Program-made: the position numbers and the translations under genes | In this document: one piece after another, positions 1 to 7,793 of the stretch | Layout: each line of letters opens with the position of its first letter | Position numbering within the stretch: the first letter of the stretch is position 1 | NCBI GenBank assembly: GCA_964411985.1 | Contig: CAYPNF010000077.1 | Span: 1 to 33,566, forward strand | Source of the DNA: CAYPNF01 sp964411985 | GTDB lineage: Bacteria; Verrucomicrobiota; Verrucomicrobiia; Limisphaerales; J093 | DNA: 33,566 nt | Direction of reading: 5' to 3' | Notes under the pieces: generated by a model | What the model saw: only the letters and a program-made list of their open reading frames with translations | What the model was told of the DNA's origin: nothing | Databases searched by the model: none

Positions 1-678
1 TACTCCAGCAACCCTGGCAAAGAACAGATTGCTGGTTACACGCTGGGGGCGATGATCTCCTACTATCTGGTGGTGACGGTGGTGGATGCCTTGACTGCTG
101 TGACGGAGGACGATTGGCAGATTGCGGCGGAGATTCGCGAGGGCACGATCAGCCAGTTCTTCCTGAAACCGATCGACTATCTGACTTACCGGCTTTGCCT
201 CTTTCTTGCAGGCCGTTTGGTCTACACCGCCGTGTCGATTCTGCCGGTCGGCATCTTTTTGCTCTGCCAATGGGAGCACCTGGTGGCACCCTCATCTTGG
301 CTCGTCGCCGTATGCTTTGTTGTGTCGGTGGGGATGACCGCCCTGCTTCAGTTCCTGCTCTCCTACACGATGGCTTTACTCGCGTTTTGGCTGATGGAAG
401 TTTCGTCCGTGATCTTCATCCTCTACGCGTTTGAATACTTGGCCGGAGGCCATCTCTTCCCGCTCGACATTCTGCCTCCCGCCCTCAGCCAGGCTCTCCA
501 CTTCACCCCCTTTCCCTACCAGCTCTACTTTCCGGTGAGCATCTTTCTGGGGCGCATCTCCGGTTCCGCCCTCTGGCAGGGCTTGGTGATCCAACTCTTC
601 TGGGTGATCGCCTCGTATGCGCTCGCTCGGTGGGTCTGGAGGCGTGGCAGCCGACGATACTCCGCATTTGGCGGATGA
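1..678 (+). CDS. ABC-2 family exporter permease (5' end outside window)
   Basis: This is a membrane permease subunit of an ABC exporter. The frame is open from base 1, and the first ATG at 52 is internal, so the gene is cut by the window edge. About six hydrophobic segments are visible, alternating with short polar loops. The C-terminus ends in a helix followed by an Arg-rich tail (WRRGSRR). It is followed 7 bp later by a second permease of similar size and hydropathy. The pair resembles the ABC2_membrane_6 type (COG4587/COG3694), usually encoded as ATPase, permease, permease, so an ATPase gene is expected just left of the window. The substrate cannot be told from sequence. The membrane-protein call is firm; the subfamily is from pattern recognition. 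Confidence 0.75.
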   Translation, partial: YSSNPGKEQIAGYTLGAMISYYLVVTVVDALTAVTEDDWQIAAEIREGTISQFFLKPIDYLTYRLCLFLAGRLVYTAVSILPVGIFLLCQWEHLVAPSSWLVAVCFVVSVGMTALLQFLLSYTMALLAFWLMEVSSVIFILYAFEYLAGGHLFPLDILPPALSQALHFTPFPYQLYFPVSIFLGRISGSALWQGLVIQLFWVIASYALARWVWRRGSRRYSAFGG

Positions 679-685
679 AGACACC

Positions 686-1525
686 ATGGATGATCCCTCT
701 CCATCTACCCTCCCCCAAAGCGGTTCCCTGCTGAGACGCTACTTTGGCATCTATGTCGCGTTGTGGAAGAATTCCGTCGTGCGCGAGCTTGGTTTCAAAT
801 CCAACTTCATCCTCTGGATCATTGTGGAGATGCTCTGGTTTGCGCTCCAGCTTAGTTTCATGACCGTGCTCTACGATCATACCGAGCGCATTGCCACCTG
901 GACCAAGTGGGAGGTGGTCATGCTGCTGGGGGCAAGCCACTTCATCCAACAGATCTTCACCGCGCTTTTCCTCCTCAATTGTTCGAATCTTTCGGAACAC
1001 GTTCGAACTGGGCGGCTTGATTTCCTGCTGCTGCTTCCCGCCAACACCCGGTTTCTGGTATCATTCCGGCAGGTCGATTTAGGAGCCTTTGTGAATGCGG
1101 CTTCGGCGGTGGCGGTTATGTTCTATGCGGCACACCAGATGGCTCTGGTTCCTACCCCTTGGCAGATTGTCAGCTTCCTTCTGCTCTGCGTTGTGGGGGT
1201 CCTCGTCCACTACTCCTTGATGTTCCTCCTGGCGACAGTGTGTTTCTTCACGGTTCGAGCCCAGGGCATCGTGTGGGGTTACTACAATCTCTTTAACATC
1301 GCGCGATTACCGGATGGCGCCTTCCGGCCTGGCCCCTTCAAGGCGGTCTTCACTTTCGTCCTTCCGGTGCTGCTGGTTTCCAATGTGCCCGTGAAATTGT
1401 TGGTGGGCAAACTCGATTCTCCGGGGGAAATCCTCCTGCTGGGGGTGATGGCTGCGCTCTGCTTCGCGGTGTCCGAATTGGTTTGGCGGTATTCCATCCG
1501 CCACTACACCAGCGCCAGTGCGTGA
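686..1525 (+). CDS. ABC-2 family exporter permease, second subunit
   Basis: This is a 279-residue integral membrane protein, the partner of the permease immediately upstream. I chose the ATG at 686 (MDDPSPST...), 7 bp after the upstream stop. The frame is open further upstream to 617, but that would overlap the first gene by about 60 bases. It has a short polar N-terminus, then six hydrophobic segments, with a long loop around residues 60-110 containing the LLGASHFIQQIF and LSEHVRTGRLDFLLLLP stretches. The LRxGxLDxxLLxP-like motif is typical of ABC2_membrane_6/COG3694 permeases. The pair probably forms a heterodimeric transmembrane channel. It ends 16 bp before the convergent alcohol dehydrogenase, with no obvious terminator hairpin between them. 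Confidence 0.75.
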   Translation: MDDPSPSTLPQSGSLLRRYFGIYVALWKNSVVRELGFKSNFILWIIVEMLWFALQLSFMTVLYDHTERIATWTKWEVVMLLGASHFIQQIFTALFLLNCSNLSEHVRTGRLDFLLLLPANTRFLVSFRQVDLGAFVNAASAVAVMFYAAHQMALVPTPWQIVSFLLLCVVGVLVHYSLMFLLATVCFFTVRAQGIVWGYYNLFNIARLPDGAFRPGPFKAVFTFVLPVLLVSNVPVKLLVGKLDSPGEILLLGVMAALCFAVSELVWRYSIRHYTSASA

Positions 1526-1541
1526 GTGGAGGCGCCCGAAA

Positions 1542-2732
1542 TCAGATCGGGCCGGGATCTCCATCTCCCCGCTTCTCAAAGGCACTTTCGTAGAGATCCA
1601 CAAAATCGGTGAAAGTCAAAGCGCGCGGGTTGTGGCTGGCAGTCCATTGCTTTCCCGCCTCTTGGGCCAAAGTCGGGATCATCGATCGGTCGACCCCGCA
1701 TTCGGCCAGGGACCGCGGATAACCAGCCGCGTTGAGTAGAGAGTCCAGTCGTGCTAGGAGAGCGTCATGCGCAAGCTCCAGTCCGTCGCGTGGGTGGGCG
1801 ATTTCCGCGGCGGACGCCAACTCGGCGTAGAGTTGAAGCGTGTAGAGATCCCCACCATTGAAGCGGACGACTGCGGGAAGCATCAGCCCAACCGCTAACC
1901 CGTGAACAATGCCATAATGAGCGGTGAGGGGATTGGCGGTGGCATGAGCCGCCCCCAGCATGCTGCTCTCAATCGCCAACCCTGCTAGGGAAGCTCCCAA
2001 GAGCACCCTTCCCCGGGCATGCAAGTCATCCGGCCGGTGCAGGATTCTGGGGAGACCCGGCAGCAGCATCCGGAACGCTTCCCGTGCATACATCAGGGAC
2101 ATACCGTTTCGTTTTCGGGTCACCGCCGCCTCGACAGCATGTGCGATGGCGTCGATACCCGTGTAAGCTGTGACCTGTCGCGGTTGGGTGGTGGTCAGGC
2201 AGGGATCCAGAATGGCGACTTTGGGGGCCGCCTTGAAGTCCAGGCAAGCCATTTTCTGGTGCGTCATGGCGTCGGCAATGAGTGCGGCGCTTTGACACTC
2301 ACTCCCAGTCCCCGCCGTGGTGGGGATCGCAATCATGGGTAGCATAGGCAGCTTCGCTTTGCCGACGCCCCAGTAGTCGCGGATGGAGCCTCCGTTGGTG
2401 AGCAAGAGATTGCACCCTTTGGCCGCGTCGAGACAACTCCCCCCGCCAACCCCGATGAAAAAGTCAATGACCCCGGCTCGAGCCGCCTGAAGGCTCGCTT
2501 CGACGTCGCGCGTGGTGGGATTTTCGTGTACCTGGTCGAAAACCACTGCCGTCAATCCGGCTTTGGTCAAGGAGTCGATGACGAGATCCGCATGGCCAGC
2601 CGCGCGAACGCCCGGATCGGTGATGATCAAGGGATTCTTGGCGCCTAGTTCCAACGCGATTTCGCCCACCCGATCCACGCTGCCTGGACCGAAGACGATC
2701 CGCGTTCTCGGTTGATGGTCAAACCCCGTCAT
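1542..2732 (-). CDS. Iron-containing alcohol dehydrogenase
   Basis: This is a group III, NAD(P)-dependent metal alcohol dehydrogenase of 396 residues from the ATG at 2732. The frame stays open to 2783, but the extra 17 residues look non-native and would almost touch the upstream deformylase stop. The dinucleotide-binding GGGS is at residues 96-99, followed by D102, and TTAGTGSE at 138-145. Metal ligands D194, H198, H263 and H277 fall at almost the same numbering as in E. coli FucO, so the enzyme looks active. The upstream sequence (GGTAGGT) is a modest ribosome-binding site. The gene is third in a minus-strand run after a PfkB kinase and deformylase, 57 bp after the deformylase. The substrate (aldehyde or alcohol, possibly from sugar breakdown) is not determined. 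Confidence 0.9.
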   Translation of the reverse strand: MTGFDHQPRTRIVFGPGSVDRVGEIALELGAKNPLIITDPGVRAAGHADLVIDSLTKAGLTAVVFDQVHENPTTRDVEASLQAARAGVIDFFIGVGGGSCLDAAKGCNLLLTNGGSIRDYWGVGKAKLPMLPMIAIPTTAGTGSECQSAALIADAMTHQKMACLDFKAAPKVAILDPCLTTTQPRQVTAYTGIDAIAHAVEAAVTRKRNGMSLMYAREAFRMLLPGLPRILHRPDDLHARGRVLLGASLAGLAIESSMLGAAHATANPLTAHYGIVHGLAVGLMLPAVVRFNGGDLYTLQLYAELASAAEIAHPRDGLELAHDALLARLDSLLNAAGYPRSLAECGVDRSMIPTLAQEAGKQWTASHNPRALTFTDFVDLYESAFEKRGDGDPGPI

Positions 2733-2789
2733 AGCAGACCTACCTTCACCGGCTGCACTCTGCCGTTGGCCAGGACGGCACATCGGGGC

Positions 2790-3365
2790 CTAGCGCCCCT
2801 GCTTCTTCAGCGCAGCCTTCGTTTCACTCTGAATCCTCTCCAGGTCAGGCTTGAGGCTCTTCTTTGTATCGCCCGTCATACGGTCGATGAACAGGATCCC
2901 GCGCAGGTGATCCACCTCATGCTGCACGGCTCGAGCCAGGAGGCCACCGCAGCGGAACCGGATTTCTTCGCCCTCCTCGTTCAGGGCCTTCACGTCCACA
3001 GATCCTGGACGGGTGATATCCGCATAGACCTCGGGAAAACTCAGGCACCCCTCCGGGCCCGTCTCGGGCTCCCCACAAGGAGTCACCTCAGGGTTGATCA
3101 GGACCAACGGCATGAACTGGTTCACGTCCGCCGGTTTCCCTGCCAGTTCCAGCGTGGAGGGACGTTCCTCTACCCCCCCGACATCAATGACCGTCAGTTG
3201 CAGCGGTTCGCCAACCTGTTGTGCTGCCAACCCCACCCCGTGCGCCTCGCGCATGGTGTCGAACATGTCCTCAACGAGCTTGCGGATCGCTGGGGTGATT
3301 TTCTCGATGAGCGCCCCGCGCTGCCGTAGTACGGGGTCGCCATATTTCACAATCTCCAAGACCAT
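2790..3365 (-). CDS. def: Peptide deformylase
   Basis: This enzyme removes the N-formyl group from nascent proteins at the ribosome. It has 191 residues, starting MVLEIVKYGDPVLR, the usual deformylase N-terminus. All three family motifs are present: motif I GVGLAAQQ at 43-50, motif II EGCLS at 105-109 with metal ligand C107, and motif III QHEVDHLRG at 148-156 with ligands H149 and H153 and catalytic E150. An insertion around residues 65-85 (EERPSTLELAGKPADVN) sits between motifs I and II, as in several non-proteobacterial deformylases. It is not next to fmt here. It lies 29 bp after the PfkB gene on the same strand and 57 bp before the alcohol dehydrogenase, so the three may be co-transcribed. 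Confidence 0.95.
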   Translation of the reverse strand: MVLEIVKYGDPVLRQRGALIEKITPAIRKLVEDMFDTMREAHGVGLAAQQVGEPLQLTVIDVGGVEERPSTLELAGKPADVNQFMPLVLINPEVTPCGEPETGPEGCLSFPEVYADITRPGSVDVKALNEEGEEIRFRCGGLLARAVQHEVDHLRGILFIDRMTGDTKKSLKPDLERIQSETKAALKKQGR

Positions 3366-3394
3366 GCGTGGATTCCCTGGAATCTTCGGGGAAG

Positions 3395-4522
3395 CTAATC
3401 GTTAGGCCAATTACGCATCAGACCGGCCAACTGCTCGACCGTCGGGCTTTCGCCGCTTCGCACGTAGAAACCGCTTGTGGAGACGCCGGTGAGCACGCAG
3501 CACTGATCGTCCAGACCCAAGAGTTTACCCAGGCAGAAGCCTGAGTTGAAATGGTCTCCCGCTCCCGTGGTGATCTTGGGTTTGGGTGTATGCGGGCCTT
3601 TCACGGCCGCTACCCCCTCCTTGGTCACGCTCAACGCATAGGCCACGGGGTGAATCACGAGAGTGTACACCGGCACTTGTTTGCGGATTTCCACTCCCAT
3701 CTTGGAGAGGCCTTCCGGGGTGCGCTCTTCTTCCTTGATCCCAAGAACCTTGGCGATCTCGTAGGCCTCCTTCTCGTTGAGGCCAAGAATGACATCGAAA
3801 TACTTCTCAAACGCGGTGATCAGCCCCAAGGCCCGCTTAATGTCCTCCGGAAGGCGCTTTTCCGGGTCAGCCAAGTCAAAGAAAATCTTGCGGCGCGGGG
3901 ATCCGTTTAGCTTGACGCAGAGGTCGCTGAGGAGAACGGCCCACAGATCACTCATGAAGGGGATCATGGTCCAATTCACAAATCCGATGAAATCGGCTTT
4001 GGTGAATTTCGCCTCGAACTGGTCGCGGCTCCAGCGACTTTGAATGTTCTCCCAGGTGACTTCTTTGAGGGATTCGTGCTTGCCCACCATGATCTTGCCA
4101 TCCTCAAACTCGAGCGCATCGGTGAATCCTGGCTGGGCGATCGAGTGAATCTCCGCGCGCTTGGCGAACGAGGCGAACACCGGATGGAGGTTGGGGTAAC
4201 CCAGGTTGCCAATGTAAGTTACCTGTAGGCCGAACGAAGCCAGCGCGTTCGCCATGATCGGACCGTTTCCTCCGAGCTTCCGCATCGCGCACACCAATTC
4301 CACGTTGGTGCTCCGGCCCGCCGCTCCCGCTAATCGTTCGGCAAAGTTCGCGATGGTGGGTACCCGGGTAAACTGGGTTGCACTCTCCCGCTTGTCCACG
4401 ACATGCAGGATCTCATCGACAAACCCATCGACACCGACGAACGCGGACATCGTGGGAACCTTGCTGGCAGCGGCCAAAAGTTGCTGCGCACACTTCTCGC
4501 GAAGCTCAGGAGTATTGGTCAT
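3395..4522 (-). CDS. PfkB-family carbohydrate kinase
   Basis: This is a 375-residue ribokinase/PfkB-fold kinase that phosphorylates a sugar or nucleoside using ATP. The sugar-binding glycine pair is seen in MRKLGGNGPIMANALASFG near residue 85. The C-terminal PfkB signature TTGAGDHFNSGF contains the anion-hole GAGD with catalytic base D323. The protein is longer than a typical ribokinase (about 310 aa), with extra sequence around residues 130-190. The substrate cannot be assigned. A Gfo/Idh/MocA oxidoreductase upstream and an alcohol dehydrogenase downstream suggest sugar or polyol catabolism. The 163-bp gap upstream holds a small palindrome (4568-4584). Confidence 0.88.
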   Translation of the reverse strand: MTNTPELREKCAQQLLAAASKVPTMSAFVGVDGFVDEILHVVDKRESATQFTRVPTIANFAERLAGAAGRSTNVELVCAMRKLGGNGPIMANALASFGLQVTYIGNLGYPNLHPVFASFAKRAEIHSIAQPGFTDALEFEDGKIMVGKHESLKEVTWENIQSRWSRDQFEAKFTKADFIGFVNWTMIPFMSDLWAVLLSDLCVKLNGSPRRKIFFDLADPEKRLPEDIKRALGLITAFEKYFDVILGLNEKEAYEIAKVLGIKEEERTPEGLSKMGVEIRKQVPVYTLVIHPVAYALSVTKEGVAAVKGPHTPKPKITTGAGDHFNSGFCLGKLLGLDDQCCVLTGVSTSGFYVRSGESPTVEQLAGLMRNWPND

Positions 4523-4567
4523 GACAAAACACGCGATTCTTTACGGTCTATACAAACCTCCTGAGCG

Positions 4568-4584
4568 ACTGGCCTCAGGCCAGT
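4568..4584. repeat. Short perfect palindrome upstream of the PfkB gene
   Basis: ACTGGCC-TCA-GGCCAGT forms a 7-bp stem with a 3-base loop. It lies between the end of the oxidoreductase gene and the start of the kinase gene, both on the minus strand. There is no T-run on either side, so it is a poor intrinsic terminator. It could be an operator or another intergenic palindrome of the kind common in this window. Confidence 0.4.
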
Positions 4585-4685
4585 TGGGATGCCATGCATT
4601 AGTCCGGCTTACCCGGGTGCACTACCCACGATCAGGAGCTGGACTCCATAAGAAGTGATTCTGGCCAGCGAATCAAGTGCTATGA

Positions 4686-6068
4686 TCAGACCTTGGGCTC
4701 CCAACCCTGGCGATATTCCCGCAGAATCAGCGGGCTGGCTTCCGGAGCATTTACAAACTTCAGGCTGCCCGAGTCCCAGACCAATCGCTTGGGTATGCGG
4801 GCCGCCACACAGCCCGTCAGGGCGATCTCTGCCAGAATCGAGGCGGTGTCAAAGGCCGATAACGCTGGCACTCCTCCCCGACAGGCATCCGTCCACTCCC
4901 GATAATGGCCGGGGGAACGCTGTGAAGTGATCGGCACAGCCCGAACTGCCTCATGGATCGACGGATGGAAGAGGCTTCGATCTCCCGCGAGACGAACGTA
5001 GAATTCCCCACCGTAGTCGTTGGGAGAGTAGAGGATACCTTTGTCCCCGATCAGGAGACTGCCGCCCCCGGAGAGACGTCCCATCGTTTCCAACACGGCT
5101 CCCGTGGCGCTCAGTGGTGGCTTCAGTCCCCCTTCGTACCACCACAGTCTCACCTCAGGAAGATTCCCGCGCGCCGCAAAGTCGAATCGGATTCGCGCGG
5201 AGGTTGGATAGGTTTCAGGGTTGGCTCCGGAGACCGCCTCTGCCTGGACACTTTGCGGCGGACTCAGGTTGAGCGCCCGAACCGGCATGTTCAAGATGTG
5301 GCAACCCATGTCTCCCAAGGCCCCGGTACCAAAATCCTGCCAACCCCTCCATCGGAAGGGATGGTAGGCCCCTGACTTGTACGCTCGGAGCGGTGCCGGC
5401 CCGATCCATAGGTCCCAATCCAAGCTTGGCGGGATGGCATCCTGACCACTCGGACGCCTCACCCCCTGAGGCCAGGACGGGCGGTCAGTCCACGCATGGA
5501 TTTGGCGGACCGGTCCCAGTAACCCAGCCTGTACCACTTCGACGGCACGCCAAAGCCCGGGCTCCGAACTGCCCTGGTTCCCCATCTGCGTCGCAACTCC
5601 TTTGTCCCGAGCTAGATCTCTCATGGCTCGAACCTCCGAAATCGAATGGGCCAGCGGTTTCTGAACATAGACGTGCTTGCCCAGACTCATTGCGGAGATC
5701 GCGGCGGGGGCATGGATATGGTCAGGTGTCGAAATGATCACCGCATCGATGGATCCCTCCATCGTTTCCAGCATCTTTCGGAAATCTCGGAAAACCTTGG
5801 CCTTGGGGTATTTGCGGGACTGACCGAGCAGGCTTGACTGATCCACGTCGCAGAGCCCCACAATGTTTTCTCCCAGGCGCGCCACGGCATCCGTGTCACT
5901 CGTTCCCTTGCCTCCCACACCCACCACCGCCACGTTCAGCCCTTTTGCCGCCTCTCCTCCAAGAGAAATCCAGGGGAAGCGGATCGAGCCCGCCCAAAAG
6001 GCACCGAGGGTTGCCAGAAAGTTTCGGCGAGGAACTATAGAACTGCGCTGTCTGGGCTGTGGTGACAC
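4686..6068 (-). CDS. Tat-exported Gfo/Idh/MocA family oxidoreductase
   Basis: This is a NAD(P)-dependent dehydrogenase or glycosidase-like oxidoreductase acting on a sugar or inositol-type substrate, 460 residues from a GTG start at 6068. A twin-arginine signal (PRRNFLATLG, R14-R15) with a hydrophobic stretch predicts folded export. The Rossmann glycine motif VGVGGKG is at 49-55, and the acidic residue after beta-2 is in GLCDVD. The catalytic region reads VQKPLAHS with K137-P138, the family's (E)KP motif with Gln replacing Glu. A downstream W-D-LWIGPAP segment and HPFRWRGWQDFGTGALGDMGCHI are typical of the Tat-targeted subgroup abundant in Planctomycetes and Verrucomicrobia. It is divergent from the GH5 gene, separated by about 480 bp of repeat-rich DNA. 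Confidence 0.88.
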   Translation of the reverse strand: MSPQPRQRSSIVPRRNFLATLGAFWAGSIRFPWISLGGEAAKGLNVAVVGVGGKGTSDTDAVARLGENIVGLCDVDQSSLLGQSRKYPKAKVFRDFRKMLETMEGSIDAVIISTPDHIHAPAAISAMSLGKHVYVQKPLAHSISEVRAMRDLARDKGVATQMGNQGSSEPGLWRAVEVVQAGLLGPVRQIHAWTDRPSWPQGVRRPSGQDAIPPSLDWDLWIGPAPLRAYKSGAYHPFRWRGWQDFGTGALGDMGCHILNMPVRALNLSPPQSVQAEAVSGANPETYPTSARIRFDFAARGNLPEVRLWWYEGGLKPPLSATGAVLETMGRLSGGGSLLIGDKGILYSPNDYGGEFYVRLAGDRSLFHPSIHEAVRAVPITSQRSPGHYREWTDACRGGVPALSAFDTASILAEIALTGCVAARIPKRLVWDSGSLKFVNAPEASPLILREYRQGWEPKV

Positions 6069-6120
6069 GTGCGTTTCTAGAGGTTAGACCAACACGAGCA
6101 AGGACCTCACGATCCAAACA

Positions 6121-6295
6121 AAAAAACAAGGCCGGGGTTTGAGCCCGGCCTTATTTGCGCTTTTCAGCGTTGTTTGCCAGAGGTGCGGCGCCGCAGACAT
6201 ACGCCCGACACACGGAAAACTGCATTTCTACACCGAACTGACAAGGTGAGAATACTCGAAATCGGATTTGTCACCAGTCACCAGTTCTGGTGACA
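6121..6295 (+). repeat. ~175-bp direct repeat, copy 1 (upstream of GH5 gene)
   Basis: This copy nearly matches 7794-7967 in the same orientation. The first ~115 bases differ by one substitution and one base of length before a second substitution. A ~30-base middle section is diverged. The last ~30 bases, ending in the palindrome GTCACCAG-TT-CTGGTGAC (6277-6294), are identical. It begins with a strong hairpin (6128-6152). The two copies flank the GH5 gene with a period of 1673 bp. Confidence 0.9.
6128..6152. terminator. Terminator-like GC-rich hairpin in repeat copy 1
   Basis: AAGGCCGGG / CCCGGCCTT forms a perfect 9-bp stem with a 7-base loop, with an A-run on the left, so it reads as an intrinsic terminator on the minus strand. 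Copy 1 lies upstream of both divergent genes, where a terminator has no obvious job. This suggests it was copied here along with the repeat. Confidence 0.5.
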
Positions 6296-6340
6296 CCGTG
6301 CGGTACGCTGTCCCCAACCAGTTCAGGCAGGAACAACTCT

Positions 6341-6370
6341 GTAGCCGCGTTCGGAAGAACGCGCAGATTT
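6341..6370 (+). repeat. REP-like element, copy 1 (GTAG head, GGAA loop)
   Basis: GTAG at 6341-6344, one base, then stem CGCGTTC / GAACGCG (6346-6352 and 6357-6363) around the tetraloop GGAA. A conserved tail (CAGATTT) follows. A GTAG tetranucleotide at the foot of a hairpin is the hallmark of REP elements mobilised by RAYT-type HUH transposases. No such transposase is encoded in this window. Confidence 0.65.
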
Positions 6371-6393
6371 CGCCTTCTTCCGAAGGCGAATAC
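6369..6393 (-). repeat. REP-like element, copy 2 (degenerate GTAT head)
   Basis: On the minus strand this reads GTAT then TCGCCTTC-GGAA-GAAGGCGA. The perfect 9-bp stem is at 6369-6377/6382-6390. The loop is GGAA as in copy 1, but the stem sequence differs in both arms, so pairing is kept while the sequence changes. The head has lost its final G. Confidence 0.55.
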
Positions 6394-6425
6394 GGGAGAA
6401 GAGGGGAAGGGAACGATTCCAGCGC

Positions 6426-6445
6426 CGCCTTCCGGCGACGGCTAC
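6426..6445 (-). repeat. REP-like element, copy 3 (inverted)
   Basis: On the minus strand this reads GTAG (6445-6442), then C, then CGTCGCC-GGAA-GGCGGCG, continuing a few bases left of the stated start. The stem is 7 bp with one G-T wobble. Its head faces that of copy 4, giving the inverted pair CGGCTAC / GTAGCCG (6439-6445 and 6455-6461). This is a head-to-head BIME-like arrangement. Confidence 0.6.
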
Positions 6446-6454
6446 GGAGTTGTT

Positions 6455-6483
6455 GTAGCCGCGTTCGTGAGAACGCGCTGACT
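6455..6483 (+). repeat. REP-like element, copy 4 (GTAG head, GTGA loop)
   Basis: GTAG at 6455-6458, then stem CGCGTTC (6460-6466) / GAACGCG (6471-6477) around GTGA. GGAA and GTGA both fit the GNRA tetraloop rule, which favours a folded single-stranded form. The flanks match copy 1 (GTAGC before, then CGCxGAxTT after). Confidence 0.65.
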
Positions 6484-6547
6484 TTAGACGCCCCATCCGT
6501 TTTGCCCATTGACTTGCCGACTTCCCTGAACTGCAATCAACTTCACC

Positions 6548-7729
6548 ATGCACACCACCACACCTTCCGGCTCTTCACCGCTGAATCGACGTAACTTCGT
6601 CTGGACCGTTGGGGCTTGCGCAGCACTGGCGGGTGTCGCTGGGGTATCATCTCTTTCCGGAGCCGGGTCCACGGCATCCGCTGCGAACCCTTTCCCACGC
6701 TGGCGAGGTTTTAACCTGACCGATTTCAATTCGCCGAATCCCTCTTCGTCCCGTCGTGGCACCACCGACGACGACCTGCAATGGATTGTCGATTGGGGTT
6801 TTGACTTTATCCGTTTGCCCATGGCCTATCCGCGCTACGTGGATTTTGACCGTTCCCGCCACATTACTCCTGAGGAAGTCTGCAAGATCAACGAGAAGGA
6901 AGTGGACGGCATCGAATCGTTCGTGCGCAAGGCGCAAGCCAAGGGACTACACGTCAGCATCAATCTGCATCGTGCGCCCGGCTACTGTATCAATGCCGGC
7001 TTCAACGAGCCCTATAACCTCTGGAAATCTGAGGAAGCACAACAAGCCTTCAATTTCCATTGGGGCATGTGGGCGAAGCGTTTCAAGGACGTGTCAGCCG
7101 CAAAGGTGAGCTTCGATCTGCTGAACGAGCCCTCCATGATCGAGGACATGAACGATCAGCACGCCCCGAAGACGGTCATTCCAGGCGACCTCTATCGCAA
7201 GGTCGCCAAGGGTGCGACCGACGCCATCCGCGCCGCCAATCCAAAGCATCTAGTCATCGCCGACGGAAACCGGGTGGGCAACCAGGTCACTCCGGAACTC
7301 AAAGACCTGAACATCGCCCAGAGTTGCCGCGGGTACTATCCAGGAGCGATCTCCCACTACAAAGCCCCTTGGGCGAACAAGGATCCCGAGAAATGCGCCA
7401 CTCCCTTGTGGCCCGGCACGATGAACGGTGAGGAGTTCAACCGGGCGCGACTGGAAACCTATTACAAACCCTGGATCGAATTGGCCAAGAGCGGCGTGGG
7501 AGTCCACTGCGGCGAATGCGGTTGCTGGAACAAGACCCCGCACGCAGTATTCCTCGCCTGGTTCACCGACGTCTTGGACATCCTGACCAGTAACAAAATC
7601 GGGTACGCTTTGTGGAACTTTCGGGGAGATTTCGGGATCCTGGATTCGCGGCGGGAAGACATCCAATACGAGGATTGGCACGGTCACAAGCTGGATGCCA
7701 AACTGCTTGCGTTGGTGAAGAGGTATTAG
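6548..7729 (+). CDS. Tat-exported glycoside hydrolase family 5 (endoglucanase-like)
   Basis: This is a secreted retaining beta-glycosidase, probably acting on a beta-glucan or related polysaccharide. It has 393 residues. The N-terminal twin-arginine signal NRRNFVWTVG (R14-R15) has a hydrophobic core and an Ala-rich cleavage region near residue 45. The mature domain starts RWRGFNLTDF, as GH5 TIM barrels do. The acid/base is E194 in FDLLNEP and the likely nucleophile is E323 in VHCGECGCWN; WNFRGDFGILD near 356 supplies the conserved substrate-binding Trp. Length is normal for a single-domain GH5, with no carbohydrate-binding module. There is no clear Shine-Dalgarno before the ATG. The gene is flanked by the two copies of a ~175-bp repeat. 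Exact substrate and subfamily are unknown. Confidence 0.87.
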   Translation: MHTTTPSGSSPLNRRNFVWTVGACAALAGVAGVSSLSGAGSTASAANPFPRWRGFNLTDFNSPNPSSSRRGTTDDDLQWIVDWGFDFIRLPMAYPRYVDFDRSRHITPEEVCKINEKEVDGIESFVRKAQAKGLHVSINLHRAPGYCINAGFNEPYNLWKSEEAQQAFNFHWGMWAKRFKDVSAAKVSFDLLNEPSMIEDMNDQHAPKTVIPGDLYRKVAKGATDAIRAANPKHLVIADGNRVGNQVTPELKDLNIAQSCRGYYPGAISHYKAPWANKDPEKCATPLWPGTMNGEEFNRARLETYYKPWIELAKSGVGVHCGECGCWNKTPHAVFLAWFTDVLDILTSNKIGYALWNFRGDFGILDSRREDIQYEDWHGHKLDAKLLALVKRY

Positions 7730-7793
7730 CCTGGAAAGGGCGGGTGATTTCTCACAGAAGGTAACGGAGGCAACGGAGAGGGGGAAAAGAAGG

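Larger units (their letters stand above)
6069..6547. other. Repeat-rich divergent intergenic region
   Basis: This is 479 bp between the divergent oxidoreductase and GH5 genes, with no credible gene. It contains the first copy of a ~175-bp direct repeat (6121-6295) and a cluster of four REP-like hairpins (6341-6477). Reading frames seen here change strand and frame across the palindromes and have no recognisable protein content. Promoters for both flanking genes must lie here, but I could not pick convincing -35/-10 pairs. Confidence 0.7.

Noticed and set aside
6341..6483. Cluster of hairpins considered as a CRISPR array
   Set aside because: Units alternate orientation, spacing is irregular, stems differ and there are no unique spacers or cas genes.
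6228..6594. Several ~100-codon frames on both strands upstream of the GH5 gene
   Set aside because: They are explained by the palindromic REP-like cluster, which tends to lack stops on both strands.
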